NCBI GenBank assembly: GCA_949297715.1
Contig: CASFTJ010000004.1
Span: 27,280 to 91,279, forward strand
Origin: an uncultured bacterium
Lineage (GTDB): Bacteria; Cyanobacteriota; Vampirovibrionia; Gastranaerophilales; Gastranaerophilaceae
Direction: 5' to 3'
Length of the DNA stretch: 64,000 nucleotides
Every line of letters begins with the position of its first letter. Position 1 is the first letter of the stretch. Made by a program: the position numbers and the translations under genes. This document shows positions 29,985 through 38,697 of this stretch, one piece after another. The notes beneath the pieces are model-generated. The model did no database searches, was not told where the DNA came from, and saw only the letters and a list, made by a program, of their open reading frames with translations.

Positions 29985-30515
29985 TTAATAATCACTAACT
30001 GAAGCATCTTCTTCATCTTGTAGTGATGAAAGATCACGGCTGTATTTTGCATCAAAATCTTCGGGCATTAAATCCGTATCAGGCCATACCGTATCTTCAT
30101 CAAACCTGCAGGCATGAAGGTTTACAGAGGCTGACAAATCTGAATTGCTTAAGTCACTTTCTGAAAATATACATCCTGCCATATCTGTATCAGTAAAGTT
30201 GCAGTAAGTCATTTCTGCATAACTGCAATCCGCACCGTTTAAAAGAGCTTCTGTAAAATCACATTCAAGAACTCTTGCTCTTGTAAAGTCAACTGATGTT
30301 AAATCAGCTCCTGCAAATTTTACAAAAGAAAGCGAACAATCTGCAAATGAACTTGAGTTTAAATCAACATCACTAAAATCTATTTCAGAAAGACTTATCC
30401 CTGAAAAGTCCACTTCACTAAGGTCTACGTCCTCCTGCTCCTGTTTCCATTCGTTGAATTTTTCGGGATATTTTTGCAATAATTCGACTAATTCTTCTTT
30501 TGTATAATCAATCAT
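29985..30515 (-). CDS. Pentapeptide-repeat protein
   Basis: Pentapeptide repeats (A-[D/N]-L-x-x) fold as a right-handed square beta-helix; some bind DNA gyrase, but most are of unknown function. In this 176-residue protein, about 20 repeats run from residue 30 to 135 (for example VDFSGISLSEIDFSDVDLNS). An N-terminal helical cap (YTKEELVELLQKYPEKFNEW) and an acidic tail flank them. It is strongly negative overall, so DNA mimicry is conceivable but untested. It ends the signalling operon that begins with the HD-GYP gene. Confidence 0.88.
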   Translation of the reverse strand: MIDYTKEELVELLQKYPEKFNEWKQEQEDVDLSEVDFSGISLSEIDFSDVDLNSSSFADCSLSFVKFAGADLTSVDFTRARVLECDFTEALLNGADCSYAEMTYCNFTDTDMAGCIFSESDLSNSDLSASVNLHACRFDEDTVWPDTDLMPEDFDAKYSRDLSSLQDEEDASVSDY

Positions 30516-30542
30516 TCGTTTCTCCTTTATGTATATTTTTCA

Positions 30543-31172
30543 TTAATTTTTTATTAAATCTGCCTGCATTGCAAGTAATACTGCCTGTGTCCGGCTTGTA
30601 ACATTCAGTTTCTTAAAGATACTATTAAGGTGGCTCTTGACTGTCACCTCTCTTAATACAAGTTTTTCCGCTATATCTTTATTGCTTGCTCCTTTTGCTG
30701 CAAGTGCTAATACTTCTTTTTCCCTGTTTGTTAAAGATTTAATCGTGTTATTTGATTTAAATGACAAATTATTTTTTTGTGCAGATTCTTTTGTCCATTG
30801 GCTGCGTCTTAAAACTGCTTCCATACGGGCTAAAAGGTTTGGCAAAACAAATGGTTTTGTTATATAATCATCCGCACCGATTTTTAGTCCGGCTACAATT
30901 TTTTGTTCTTCGGATACTGCCGTTATCATTATAACCGGAATGTGATTTGTTGTTGAATGCTTTCTGATTGCTTTTAAAGTTGCCCAGCCGTCCATATTTG
31001 GCATCATTACATCCAACAAGATTATGTCAAAATTTGTGTCTTCTCCTGTTAATATTTCAAGCGCCTGAATTCCGTCTATTGCTACTCGTACATTGTACCC
31101 GTAGTAGGGAAGGGCATCTTTTAAATATTTAGGATTGTCATCGACTAATAATACATTTGCCGTATTTGACAT
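30543..31172 (-). CDS. Response regulator, REC plus LuxR-type HTH
   Basis: This two-domain transcription regulator of 209 residues has an N-terminal receiver domain with the phospho-acceptor Asp in IILLDVMMPNMDGW and the Lys in YITKPFVLPN. The C-terminal LuxR HTH is LTNREKEVLALAAKGASNKD followed by VTVKSHLNSIFKKL. The ATG at 31172 (GGAATTAAG upstream) is preferred to a TTG six codons earlier. It follows another LuxR-type regulator by ten bases; no histidine kinase lies in the window. Confidence 0.92.
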   Translation of the reverse strand: MSNTANVLLVDDNPKYLKDALPYYGYNVRVAIDGIQALEILTGEDTNFDIILLDVMMPNMDGWATLKAIRKHSTTNHIPVIMITAVSEEQKIVAGLKIGADDYITKPFVLPNLLARMEAVLRRSQWTKESAQKNNLSFKSNNTIKSLTNREKEVLALAAKGASNKDIAEKLVLREVTVKSHLNSIFKKLNVTSRTQAVLLAMQADLIKN

Positions 31173-31182
31173 CTTAATTCCT

Positions 31183-31830
31183 TTACACAATGTTATTTTT
31201 AAGGGCTTTTAATGCGGCCTGAAGCCTGTCATCAACTTCTAATTTTTGCAAAATACTTGCAACGTGGGCTTTTGTTGTATTTATACTTATGACAAGAAGC
31301 TGCGCTATTTCCATATTTGAATATCCTTCTGTCATAAGTTTCAGAATTTGTTTTTCTCTTGAGGTTAAATCGTAATCTTTTCCGCTTGCATCAGTGTCAA
31401 AATTGTGAGATGTCGTTGATGCTTTTAATACAATGTGTGCTATGCTCGGATCAAACCAGGCTGCTCCGTCTGCTACCGATTGAACTACTGATACAAGTCT
31501 TTGAGGGTTAATTTCTTTTGAACAATATGCATTTGCGCCGGCCTTAAGGCTGTTCATAACTTCTTTTTCGTCATTGTGAGATGTTAGGATAATTATTTTT
31601 ACATCTTTATTAGCCGAACGAATTTGCTTGGTTGCCTCAATCCCGTTCATGTTTGGCAATCCCAAGTCCATTATTATGACATCAATAGGATGTTCCTTAA
31701 AAACCTCAATTGCTTTTTCGGCGGATTCTGCTTCATAAATATTCTCAATGTAATCGACTCCTTCAAATGTTGTTTTGAGCCCAAATCTTGTTAATTCATG
31801 ATCTTCTACTATAAGAATATTGGTTTTCAT
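31183..31830 (-). CDS. NarL-family response regulator
   Basis: The 215-residue product has a receiver domain (LIVEDHELTRFGLKTTF start; Asp in VIIMDLGLPNMNG; Lys in AYCSKEINPQ) and a LuxR HTH (LTSREKQILKLMTEGYSN, then TTKAHVASILQKLEVDD). It is of the NarL subfamily common in cyanobacteria. Its start overlaps the TPR gene stop by four bases (ATGA). The two regulators differ enough to have different targets. Confidence 0.93.
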   Translation of the reverse strand: MKTNILIVEDHELTRFGLKTTFEGVDYIENIYEAESAEKAIEVFKEHPIDVIIMDLGLPNMNGIEATKQIRSANKDVKIIILTSHNDEKEVMNSLKAGANAYCSKEINPQRLVSVVQSVADGAAWFDPSIAHIVLKASTTSHNFDTDASGKDYDLTSREKQILKLMTEGYSNMEIAQLLVISINTTKAHVASILQKLEVDDRLQAALKALKNNIV

Positions 31831-33374
31831 ATATTCAATTCCTCTTTAGCGGGAGTATAATCCGGATTTAATTTAAGGCTTCTTTTAAAATTGGCATCGG
31901 CATTTTCGGTTTGTCCCTCAGCTTTCGCTATAAGCCCTTGATAATAATAATATCTAAAATCATTTTCGTCAATATATCCTGCGATTGAAAGATAAAATTT
32001 TGCTTGTCTGTAATTCTGTTTTTCTATTTCAACCCGTGCAAGATCTATCCAGGCATCTTTGTAGGTGAGATTTATTGAAATTGCGTGTTTTAAGTAATTC
32101 ACTTCTCTGCTTTTGTCAAAAAGCGCCATGTAATAATAAGCTTCTGCACAATCTGAATGGGTTTTGAGAATTTTTGCTATAATATCTTTCGATTTTTTTT
32201 CATTATCAAGCATTTGGTATGTTTCTGCAACTTTTATTTCAGGAATTTGTGAATTTTTTTCTTTTGACGCTGCAGATTCATAATATTTTAATGCTGTTTT
32301 ATAATCTTTGTTGCGGAAGTTTACATCTCCCAACACTAAAAGCGCCATCACGTTTCGCTTGTTTAAATCGTACGCTTTTTGCGCAAAATCTTCGGCTTTT
32401 TCGTATTCTTTCATTTCGTAATATACTCTTGAAAGCAGTGCATATACTTCTTTGTTGCTTTTCTTTTTGGACGAAACTGCGCTTTGAAGTGCTTTCAGCG
32501 CTTTGCTCAGGTCTTTTTCGTAGTAATAATAATATCCGAGATGATAATTTTTTATAGATTCACTTTTTTGAGTTTTGTAGAGAATATATTGTTCAAGTGA
32601 ATTTATTTTATTTGAGTATTCTGCTGATATAAAAGGCTGTTCCTTAATCGAGGCAACTATTTTTAGTGCATCTTTCGGATTTTTACCTTGGGATAGAATT
32701 TCTGCTTTAAGTCTTGAATAATTCATGTTTGCCGGATTTTTGGAAATGGCTGTATCAATGTACTTGTTTGCATTTTCAAAATCTCCTGACTTTAAAGAAC
32801 CAAGTGCCGCAAGGTAATTAGCATAATCGCTTCCCTGCATCAATATGGTATTTTTGACAAGTTCTGCCGTTGCTTCTCTGCTTTGGTCATTATAGATTAT
32901 GTTAGAAAATACTTCCCCGAGGTATATTTCATCCTGTCTTGACAATTTTGCAGACGGAAAATAAAATCTTTTTATTTCTTCGGTTAAAATATTTGAAATT
33001 TCTTTATCGTAAACTTTTTTCAGTGAAAGTTCAGCAAGGTTAAAAAGGCCAATATCCGCCATTTTTGTTGCAAGCTGTAAATATGCGTAGTCACTTGGAT
33101 TGATACTTTGTATCAAAACCGCAAAATCTGCGTATGCCGATCTTACGTTGCTTTGCATAAATCTGTTTAAGCCGATTGCATATTGGTTATATACTTCATT
33201 TTTGGTTAAAGTTGCTTTTTGGGGTTCCAGAAATATAAAGTCGTGTGATGGTTTTTTATTTAGAGGATTTGCCGGCTGAATTTTTGCGTAAGGGTTCTCT
33301 GCCGCCAATACTCTGCCGCAGCCTATACACAATCCCATTATTATCAACATTAACTTTATATTGTTTTTTATCAA
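31827..33374 (-). CDS. Exported protein with many TPR repeats
   Basis: The 515-residue product starts with TTG at 33374 (GGTGAG six bases upstream), followed by a signal peptide ending near RVLAAEN. At least eight TPR motifs follow, clearest in the second half: NKEVYALLSRVYYEMKEYEK, ALLVLGDVNFRNKDYKTALK and YYYYQGLIAKAEGQTENADA. It probably serves as a periplasmic scaffold. Its location inside a signalling operon, before two response regulators, suggests an accessory or sensing role, which is an inference. Confidence 0.85.
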   Translation of the reverse strand: MIKNNIKLMLIIMGLCIGCGRVLAAENPYAKIQPANPLNKKPSHDFIFLEPQKATLTKNEVYNQYAIGLNRFMQSNVRSAYADFAVLIQSINPSDYAYLQLATKMADIGLFNLAELSLKKVYDKEISNILTEEIKRFYFPSAKLSRQDEIYLGEVFSNIIYNDQSREATAELVKNTILMQGSDYANYLAALGSLKSGDFENANKYIDTAISKNPANMNYSRLKAEILSQGKNPKDALKIVASIKEQPFISAEYSNKINSLEQYILYKTQKSESIKNYHLGYYYYYEKDLSKALKALQSAVSSKKKSNKEVYALLSRVYYEMKEYEKAEDFAQKAYDLNKRNVMALLVLGDVNFRNKDYKTALKYYESAASKEKNSQIPEIKVAETYQMLDNEKKSKDIIAKILKTHSDCAEAYYYMALFDKSREVNYLKHAISINLTYKDAWIDLARVEIEKQNYRQAKFYLSIAGYIDENDFRYYYYQGLIAKAEGQTENADANFKRSLKLNPDYTPAKEELNI

Positions 33375-33386
33375 ATTTAACTCACC

Positions 33387-35117
33387 TTACTCTTCTATTT
33401 TACCAGAATAATAGTAATTAAACAAATCTATAATATTTTTTTCTTCAGAATCTATATTTTCATTTACGCTGTAATTGTAAATGTCTAGTAAATTATAGCG
33501 GCTTAGCTTTTCAGCATCTTCTTTTTTAAAGCTGTGGTGGTTTTCGGTCAGGAATACTTTTATAATTTTATCAACCGAAATTTTTAAAAATACATCCACA
33601 AGGCTTTTATCAAAATGAGTGCCGGAATCTTTGATTAAAATATCTATAACATTTTTAATCGGCATTTTATCACGGTAGTGTCTGCGGGAGGTTATTGCAT
33701 CAAAAACGTCTGCTACGGCAAGAATTCTTCCTCCATAGGGAATTTCTTCGCCCTTAAGATGTCTGTAATAACCGTTTCCGTCATATTTTTCGTGGTGGGT
33801 ACAAGCAATTTCCGTTATTATTCTAAAATCGCTCGACATACTGATGTTGTCAAGAATATTATGGGTAATCTTGACGTGTTCCTGTATGTGACTGTATTCT
33901 TCGGGGGTTAGTTTACCTTCTTTTTGAAGAACGCTGTCACGAATCCCGATTTTGCCAATATCGTGTAAAATTGCCGCTTTTTCAATTAGTTCTTTAGTTT
34001 TTTCATCAAGGTTAAGCGCATTTGCAAGAAGCATTGCGTAAAGCTTTACTCTTTGCGAATGACCTGCCGTAATTTTGTCGCGGGCATCTATTGAGGAGGC
34101 AAGAGTGTTAATAAAACTTTCAAATAATTCCTTTTGCTCTCTGTAAAGTTGTTTTTGCTGTTCGAAAAGCTGGGCATTTTCCAATGCTATGCTTGCACTT
34201 CCGCCGATTGCAACAAGCAAATCCTCATCGTTTTTGGTGAAGGTTCCGTTCGCTTTATTTAAAACCTGAAATGCGCCTATTATTTCCTGATTGTTGTTTT
34301 TTATCGGCATGCAAAGAATGGTTTTTGTTTTGTAGCCTGTTTTCAAATCGACATCTTTGTTGAATCTTAAGTCATTATAAGCGTCTGCAATATTAAGGGT
34401 TTCACCGGTTTTTACAACGTAACCCGCAAGCCCTTTTGTTGCCGGAAATCTTATTTCCTGACTGTCCATGCCAAGCGCAACTTTTGACCAGAGTTCGTCT
34501 TTTTCCTTGTCATAAATGAATACTGTGCATCTGTCAGCTTGCATTGCATTTTTGGTTTCTTCCGCTATAACTTTCAAAAGTACATTTATGTCCGTCAGCG
34601 CCGTTATTGAACGTCCGATTTTGACAAGGGATATTAAAGGATCATTTTGTATGGAGATTGAGAAATTTTCCCCGTTTTTAATCTGTTTTATTCTTCCTGC
34701 TATGTATGTGCTTAAAGAAAATTCATCTTCTTCTGAAGCATAGTTTCTAGCGTTTTCGTAATGCAGCAGTGCTACTTTGTCGTTACCTTCTGCATAACAG
34801 ATGCTTCCTGACACAAATTCGTTTACAAGCTTTGCAGTCACTGAATTTGAATAATCTGCCATATACGCCCCGTCATGCATCAGAGCCAGTGAATTTTGGT
34901 AATTGCTTTTGTCTATTATATAGTTTGTAAGTCCGAGAAAACTTAAACATACTGATATATAAGGGATAGAATTAATTTTTTTAAAACAATTAAGGGCAGA
35001 GTTAAAATCTTCTTTTGCCTTTGTTGCATTGTTTTTGTGCAGATCATTAAGAGCCTCTCTAATAAGTGCTCTTCCTTCTGAACCTGCATTATTGTCTTTT
35101 TCTTCCAACTTTTTCAT
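33387..35117 (-). CDS. GAF and HD-GYP domain protein with N-terminal TPR-like region
   Basis: HD-GYP domains hydrolyse cyclic di-GMP; GAF domains bind small ligands. In this 576-residue protein, residues 1-160 are helical and TPR-like. A GAF domain follows at about 165-320 (TVFIYDKEKDELWSKVALG, GAFQVLNKANG). The HD-GYP domain (about 340-530) has the metal motif ILHDIGKIGIRDSV, then HHEKYDGNGYY in place of the usual GYP, then GGRILAVADVFDAITS. The ATG at 35117 has AGG seven bases upstream. It heads the operon and is divergent from the M48-like gene. Confidence 0.9.
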   Translation of the reverse strand: MKKLEEKDNNAGSEGRALIREALNDLHKNNATKAKEDFNSALNCFKKINSIPYISVCLSFLGLTNYIIDKSNYQNSLALMHDGAYMADYSNSVTAKLVNEFVSGSICYAEGNDKVALLHYENARNYASEEDEFSLSTYIAGRIKQIKNGENFSISIQNDPLISLVKIGRSITALTDINVLLKVIAEETKNAMQADRCTVFIYDKEKDELWSKVALGMDSQEIRFPATKGLAGYVVKTGETLNIADAYNDLRFNKDVDLKTGYKTKTILCMPIKNNNQEIIGAFQVLNKANGTFTKNDEDLLVAIGGSASIALENAQLFEQQKQLYREQKELFESFINTLASSIDARDKITAGHSQRVKLYAMLLANALNLDEKTKELIEKAAILHDIGKIGIRDSVLQKEGKLTPEEYSHIQEHVKITHNILDNISMSSDFRIITEIACTHHEKYDGNGYYRHLKGEEIPYGGRILAVADVFDAITSRRHYRDKMPIKNVIDILIKDSGTHFDKSLVDVFLKISVDKIIKVFLTENHHSFKKEDAEKLSRYNLLDIYNYSVNENIDSEEKNIIDLFNYYYSGKIEE

Positions 35118-35222
35118 AACCACACCTAAAAAAACTATAATTTGATTATAACGTATTTTATGTTAGAATTCAATCATATAACAGGTACAAAAAGTGTATT
35201 TTGGAAAAATAAGGAGGGTATG

Positions 35223-36050
35223 ATGAAAAGAATTTTAATGTCGATATTTTTTGCATTTGTTATTGCGTTGCCTACGTTTGCGGCATACGACACTGCAGAA
35301 AGAGTTCCTGTTGTCGGCAAGCAAATTGTTACAAAGAACGGTTTGCCTTCAACAATTACTTTTAAGATAGTTGATACGGATGCAGATAATTCAGCGGCTA
35401 CAACCAGTAAAGTTATAGAAGTAAGTAAGCAGGATTTGATTTATGCCGGAAATGACAACGAAGTTGCGGCTGTTATTGCTCACGAAATAGGAACTGTTAT
35501 GAATGCGCAAGTGTCAAAAGAAAACTTTCGTAACCTTGCAAAAGCAGCTTTGGCTAATACTTTGAGTGAAGATAATATTATCAATACCGCAGCAAACAGT
35601 GATTTTACAAATAATAAAATTTCGCAAAGTGATGCAATGGATGCTGATATTACGGGAGTTGACTTAATGATTGCAGCAGATTATAACCCGCTTGCAATGG
35701 TTGTTTGGGTTACTAAAATGCCCGGAAGCTTTTGGGAATCTATAAAAGGTGATCCTTCAAACTCCAAAAGAGCTATGAATATTTACGATTACCTGCTTTA
35801 TAATTATCCTTCAAAAGTTAAAGCAGGATATGCTTGTAATGAATATCGCTTCTTCTTAACTTATGCAGATCCGATTGTTGAAAAAAGAAATTCCAGCGAG
35901 AAAAAATTGGAAAAATTTCAAAAAGAACAAGCTAAAAAGAAATCAGAAAGAGCTAAACAAATTGCAAGATATAAGGCTACAGGCGGGGTGAACGGCTGGG
36001 ATGCGACTTATACCCTGCTTGAAAATTTCGCTAATTCATCTGAAAAGTAA
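35223..36050 (+). CDS. Exported M48-like protein with a degenerate zinc motif
   Basis: The 275-residue product has a signal peptide (1-20) and the framework of an M48 metallopeptidase: NEVAAVIAHEIGTVMNAQV where the family has HExxH, and later DADITGVDLMIAADYNP where it has ExxADxxGxxLMxxAGYDP. The second zinc His is Thr (HEIGT, 87-91) and the distal Glu is not in its usual place, so it is probably not an active zinc protease. The tail is Lys-rich and coiled. The ATG at 35223 has AGGAGG five bases upstream. It is transcribed divergently from the HD-GYP gene and ends at a strong terminator. Confidence 0.75.
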   Translation: MKRILMSIFFAFVIALPTFAAYDTAERVPVVGKQIVTKNGLPSTITFKIVDTDADNSAATTSKVIEVSKQDLIYAGNDNEVAAVIAHEIGTVMNAQVSKENFRNLAKAALANTLSEDNIINTAANSDFTNNKISQSDAMDADITGVDLMIAADYNPLAMVVWVTKMPGSFWESIKGDPSNSKRAMNIYDYLLYNYPSKVKAGYACNEYRFFLTYADPIVEKRNSSEKKLEKFQKEQAKKKSERAKQIARYKATGGVNGWDATYTLLENFANSSEK

Positions 36051-36064
36051 TTAATATAAAAATA

Positions 36065-36100
36065 AAAAATCCGGCTTAATTTTTAAAGCCGGATTTTTTT
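36065..36100. terminator. Bidirectional rho-independent terminator
   Basis: AAAAATCCGGCTT (36065-36077) pairs with AAGCCGGATTTTT (36086-36098), a 13-bp stem with A and T tracts. It separates the convergent genes ending at 36050 and 36117. Confidence 0.88.
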
Positions 36101-36116
36101 ATGGGTTATTTAAAAT

Positions 36117-36635
36117 TTAATCAATACCCATCATTCCGTTAAATAAATTCTGAAGTGGAGAGCGTCTTGCTTTAGCCGCTGCCCATTCGGCATCTAAAGC
36201 ATCCAATTTACCTCCGACGGCATTGTATAATTCTTTAATGGCGGCTTCTGCACGGTCTTGTTCTGTTTCAAACTGTGCGCGAATTTTTTGGAGTTCTCCA
36301 TTATCTAAAAATTTCCCGCCGCAGCCGTAGCATTCATCTATCTGGATTTGATGAAGTGAGCTTGCAAAGTTTTTGACCATTTTCATCCCGCAAACAGGAC
36401 AGATTCTTGTTTGGGATTCGTCTACTTTTATAAAAGTTTTGCCTTGAATTGCGTTAAGAATTTCATCAATGCTTTCCGCTTTTTCATCAAATTTTTTGAA
36501 CTCTCTATTGTCAAAGAAAATTCCGCCGCAGCCGTTAAGACATAAATCCAGGTTTTTATTTTCCGCAGGTATCGGTATTTTTACCATCGGTTTGCCGCAA
36601 GCAGGACAATTTATTATTTCTTTTGTATCAGCCAT
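36117..36635 (-). CDS. Double zinc-ribbon protein (zf-TFIIB type)
   Basis: The 172-residue protein has two copies of a TFIIB-like zinc ribbon: INCPACGKPMVKI with LCLNGCGGIFFDN (residues 8-44), and ICPVCGMKMVKN with ECYGCGGKFLDNGEL (79-115). A helical, charged tail follows. Such proteins are common small bacterial zinc-binding proteins of unknown role. A strong AGGAGG site precedes the ATG. It is monocistronic. Confidence 0.85.
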   Translation of the reverse strand: MADTKEIINCPACGKPMVKIPIPAENKNLDLCLNGCGGIFFDNREFKKFDEKAESIDEILNAIQGKTFIKVDESQTRICPVCGMKMVKNFASSLHQIQIDECYGCGGKFLDNGELQKIRAQFETEQDRAEAAIKELYNAVGGKLDALDAEWAAAKARRSPLQNLFNGMMGID

Positions 36636-36874
36636 TTTAATCCTCCTAATTTTATACAGGCTATCTTAATATATTTTAACATTTCTGTCAATGCTTTTGC
36701 TTTTTAAACCGTGCCGGCAAAAAATCTTGTAATTCTTTTTAAAAAATCAAATTGATAATATTTTGAAAGTGTTAAAATTTGGTGTTAAATAACGGTGAAA
36801 AAATCCCCTTTTCTTCCTATTGATTTAAATTTTAAATAATTGTAAAATGGTTATACTGGATAGGAGACATAGTT

Positions 36875-38083
36875 ATGGAAAATGAGAACAAATCTCTTCT
36901 TGTGAAGAAGATTATAATTTTGATTTTAACGCTTGTGGGATTTATAACAACTGTAAAGCTTGCAATAATCTATTACAATTCCAATTTTAACCCTTATGCC
37001 TTGCCGAGTTTTTGTACGGTAAATGAGTTTATAGATTGCGATGGGGTTGCCAAAACAACCGAATCTCAATTTTTCGGTGTTCCTTTAGCATGCTGGGGAT
37101 TGTTTTTGTATTCGTTTATTATAATGCTTTTGTTCGCTCCCAAGCTTAAAAAATTCAGATTACTGAGATTTTTAGAAGTGTTTAAAAACCCGCTTGATTA
37201 TATTGCGTCATTGGGTATTATCGCATTTTTAGTAAGCATAACTTTGCTTTGTGTAAGTTTATTTGAGATTAAAAAACTTTGTATATTATGTGCATTTACA
37301 TATATTTTAAATCTTTTGATAGCGCTTGTGGCGTTGGATTACAAAAACGGGGGAGTTGTCAAGGCTTTTAAAACAAGTGTTGTCGATATGATTGACGGGT
37401 TAAAAATTAAAAAATATTTGATAGCATTTATTGTCGTAATGCTTGCGGCTGCAGGATTTTTAACTTATACATCACTTTCTTATGTTTTTACTCCTCAGGT
37501 TAAAGCAAATAAGGAATACAAAGAATTTGTAACAGCAAAGCATAACAAATATGCCGTAAGCGGAAATCTGCTTGGTGACAGCGATGCAAAAGTTGTTATT
37601 TATGCTTATACTGATTATCGCTGCAATATTTGCAGAGTTTATAACATTATGATTCATAAAATTGTAAAAGATTTAAAGAATATAAGAGTTGTACACAGAA
37701 ATCTTCCTCTTGATATGGAGTGTAATAAGTATCTACAACGTCCGTTTCATGAAGGTTCATGCTTGATGGCAAGATACGCTGCAGCTGCTGAAAAACAAAA
37801 TAAATTCTGGGATATTAATTCTTTATTCTTTGAAAAGCAGCCGAATAATGAAGAAGAAATTTTGGAGATTGCAAAATCTTTAAATCTTGATACAGAAAAA
37901 CTTAAAAAAGATGCAAACAGTGAAGAAATAAAACAGCAAATTCTTTCTGATATTGACGAAGCGACTTCCCGCGGAATAGCAGGAACCCCTTCAACAGTAA
38001 TAGGTTCAAATGTTTATGTCGGAATAAGGCAGTATGATGAATTCAAAAGAATGTTTATGGAAGCAGGAGCAGAAAAGAGATAA
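36875..38083 (+). CDS. VKOR-DsbA-like fusion, oxidative folding enzyme
   Basis: This 402-residue membrane protein combines a vitamin K epoxide reductase domain with a thioredoxin-fold domain, forming disulfides in exported proteins with a quinone as acceptor. The VKOR part has four to five helices, the loop cysteines C47 and C55, and the CxxC C136-I-L-C139. The thioredoxin part has C250-N-I-C253 (YTDYRCNICRVYN) and the cis-Pro GTPSTVIG. VKOR-thioredoxin fusions are typical of cyanobacteria and relatives. GGAGA precedes the ATG. The end overlaps queH by 50 bases. Confidence 0.92.
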   Translation: MENENKSLLVKKIIILILTLVGFITTVKLAIIYYNSNFNPYALPSFCTVNEFIDCDGVAKTTESQFFGVPLACWGLFLYSFIIMLLFAPKLKKFRLLRFLEVFKNPLDYIASLGIIAFLVSITLLCVSLFEIKKLCILCAFTYILNLLIALVALDYKNGGVVKAFKTSVVDMIDGLKIKKYLIAFIVVMLAAAGFLTYTSLSYVFTPQVKANKEYKEFVTAKHNKYAVSGNLLGDSDAKVVIYAYTDYRCNICRVYNIMIHKIVKDLKNIRVVHRNLPLDMECNKYLQRPFHEGSCLMARYAAAAEKQNKFWDINSLFFEKQPNNEEEILEIAKSLNLDTEKLKKDANSEEIKQQILSDIDEATSRGIAGTPSTVIGSNVYVGIRQYDEFKRMFMEAGAEKR

Positions 38084-38615
38084 TTCAAAAATTCTTCTTC
38101 ACGCCTGCTGTGGAATTTGTTCGGCATATCCCGTATCTTTTTTGAAAGATGCGGGATATGAGGTTATTGTATATTTTTACAATCCGAATATTTATCCCGA
38201 TGCTGAGTATCAAAAACGATTAGAGGCGGAAAAAATTCTTTGTGAAAATTTTGGGGTAGAACTTATTGTTGAAGAATATAATCAACATGAATTTTTTGAT
38301 TATGTGAAAGGGTTTGAAATGGAGCCTGAGAAGGGGTTAAGGTGCGACAAGTGTTTTGAATTGAGGCTTATAAAAACCGCAAGTAAAGCAAAAGAGCTTG
38401 GAATTAATAATTTTACGACTTCGATTGTGATAAGTCCGCATAAAAGTTTTCAAAAACTTTCCAAAATAGGAGAAGAAATTGCCTCTAAAACAGGACTTAA
38501 TTTTCTTGCAATAGACTTTAAAAAGAAGGACGGTTTTTTAAAGACCAATAAAATCGCAAATTCCCTTTCTTTATATCGTCAGAACTATTGCGGATGTAAG
38601 TTCAGTATGCGTTAA
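38034..38615 (+). CDS. queH: Epoxyqueuosine reductase QueH
   Basis: QueH reduces epoxyqueuosine to queuosine in tRNA, using an iron-sulfur cluster. The 193-residue product has the QueH motifs ILLHACCGICSAYPV, YFYNPNIYPDAEYQKRL, GLRCDKCFELRL, and LYRQNYCGCKFS with the clustered cysteines. The only in-frame starts (ATG at 38034 and 38037) lie inside the 3' end of the VKOR gene, giving a 50-base overlap; an in-frame non-ATG start closer to the domain is not visible. Strong coupling to the upstream gene is implied. Confidence 0.9.
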   Translation: MMNSKECLWKQEQKRDNSKILLHACCGICSAYPVSFLKDAGYEVIVYFYNPNIYPDAEYQKRLEAEKILCENFGVELIVEEYNQHEFFDYVKGFEMEPEKGLRCDKCFELRLIKTASKAKELGINNFTTSIVISPHKSFQKLSKIGEEIASKTGLNFLAIDFKKKDGFLKTNKIANSLSLYRQNYCGCKFSMR

Positions 38616-38697
38616 TATTTTTTATTTGAAAATTAGCAATATTCAGGGATTTGTGATAAGATTTTTTTGTTGAAACTTTAAGGAGAAAGCTTTTAAG

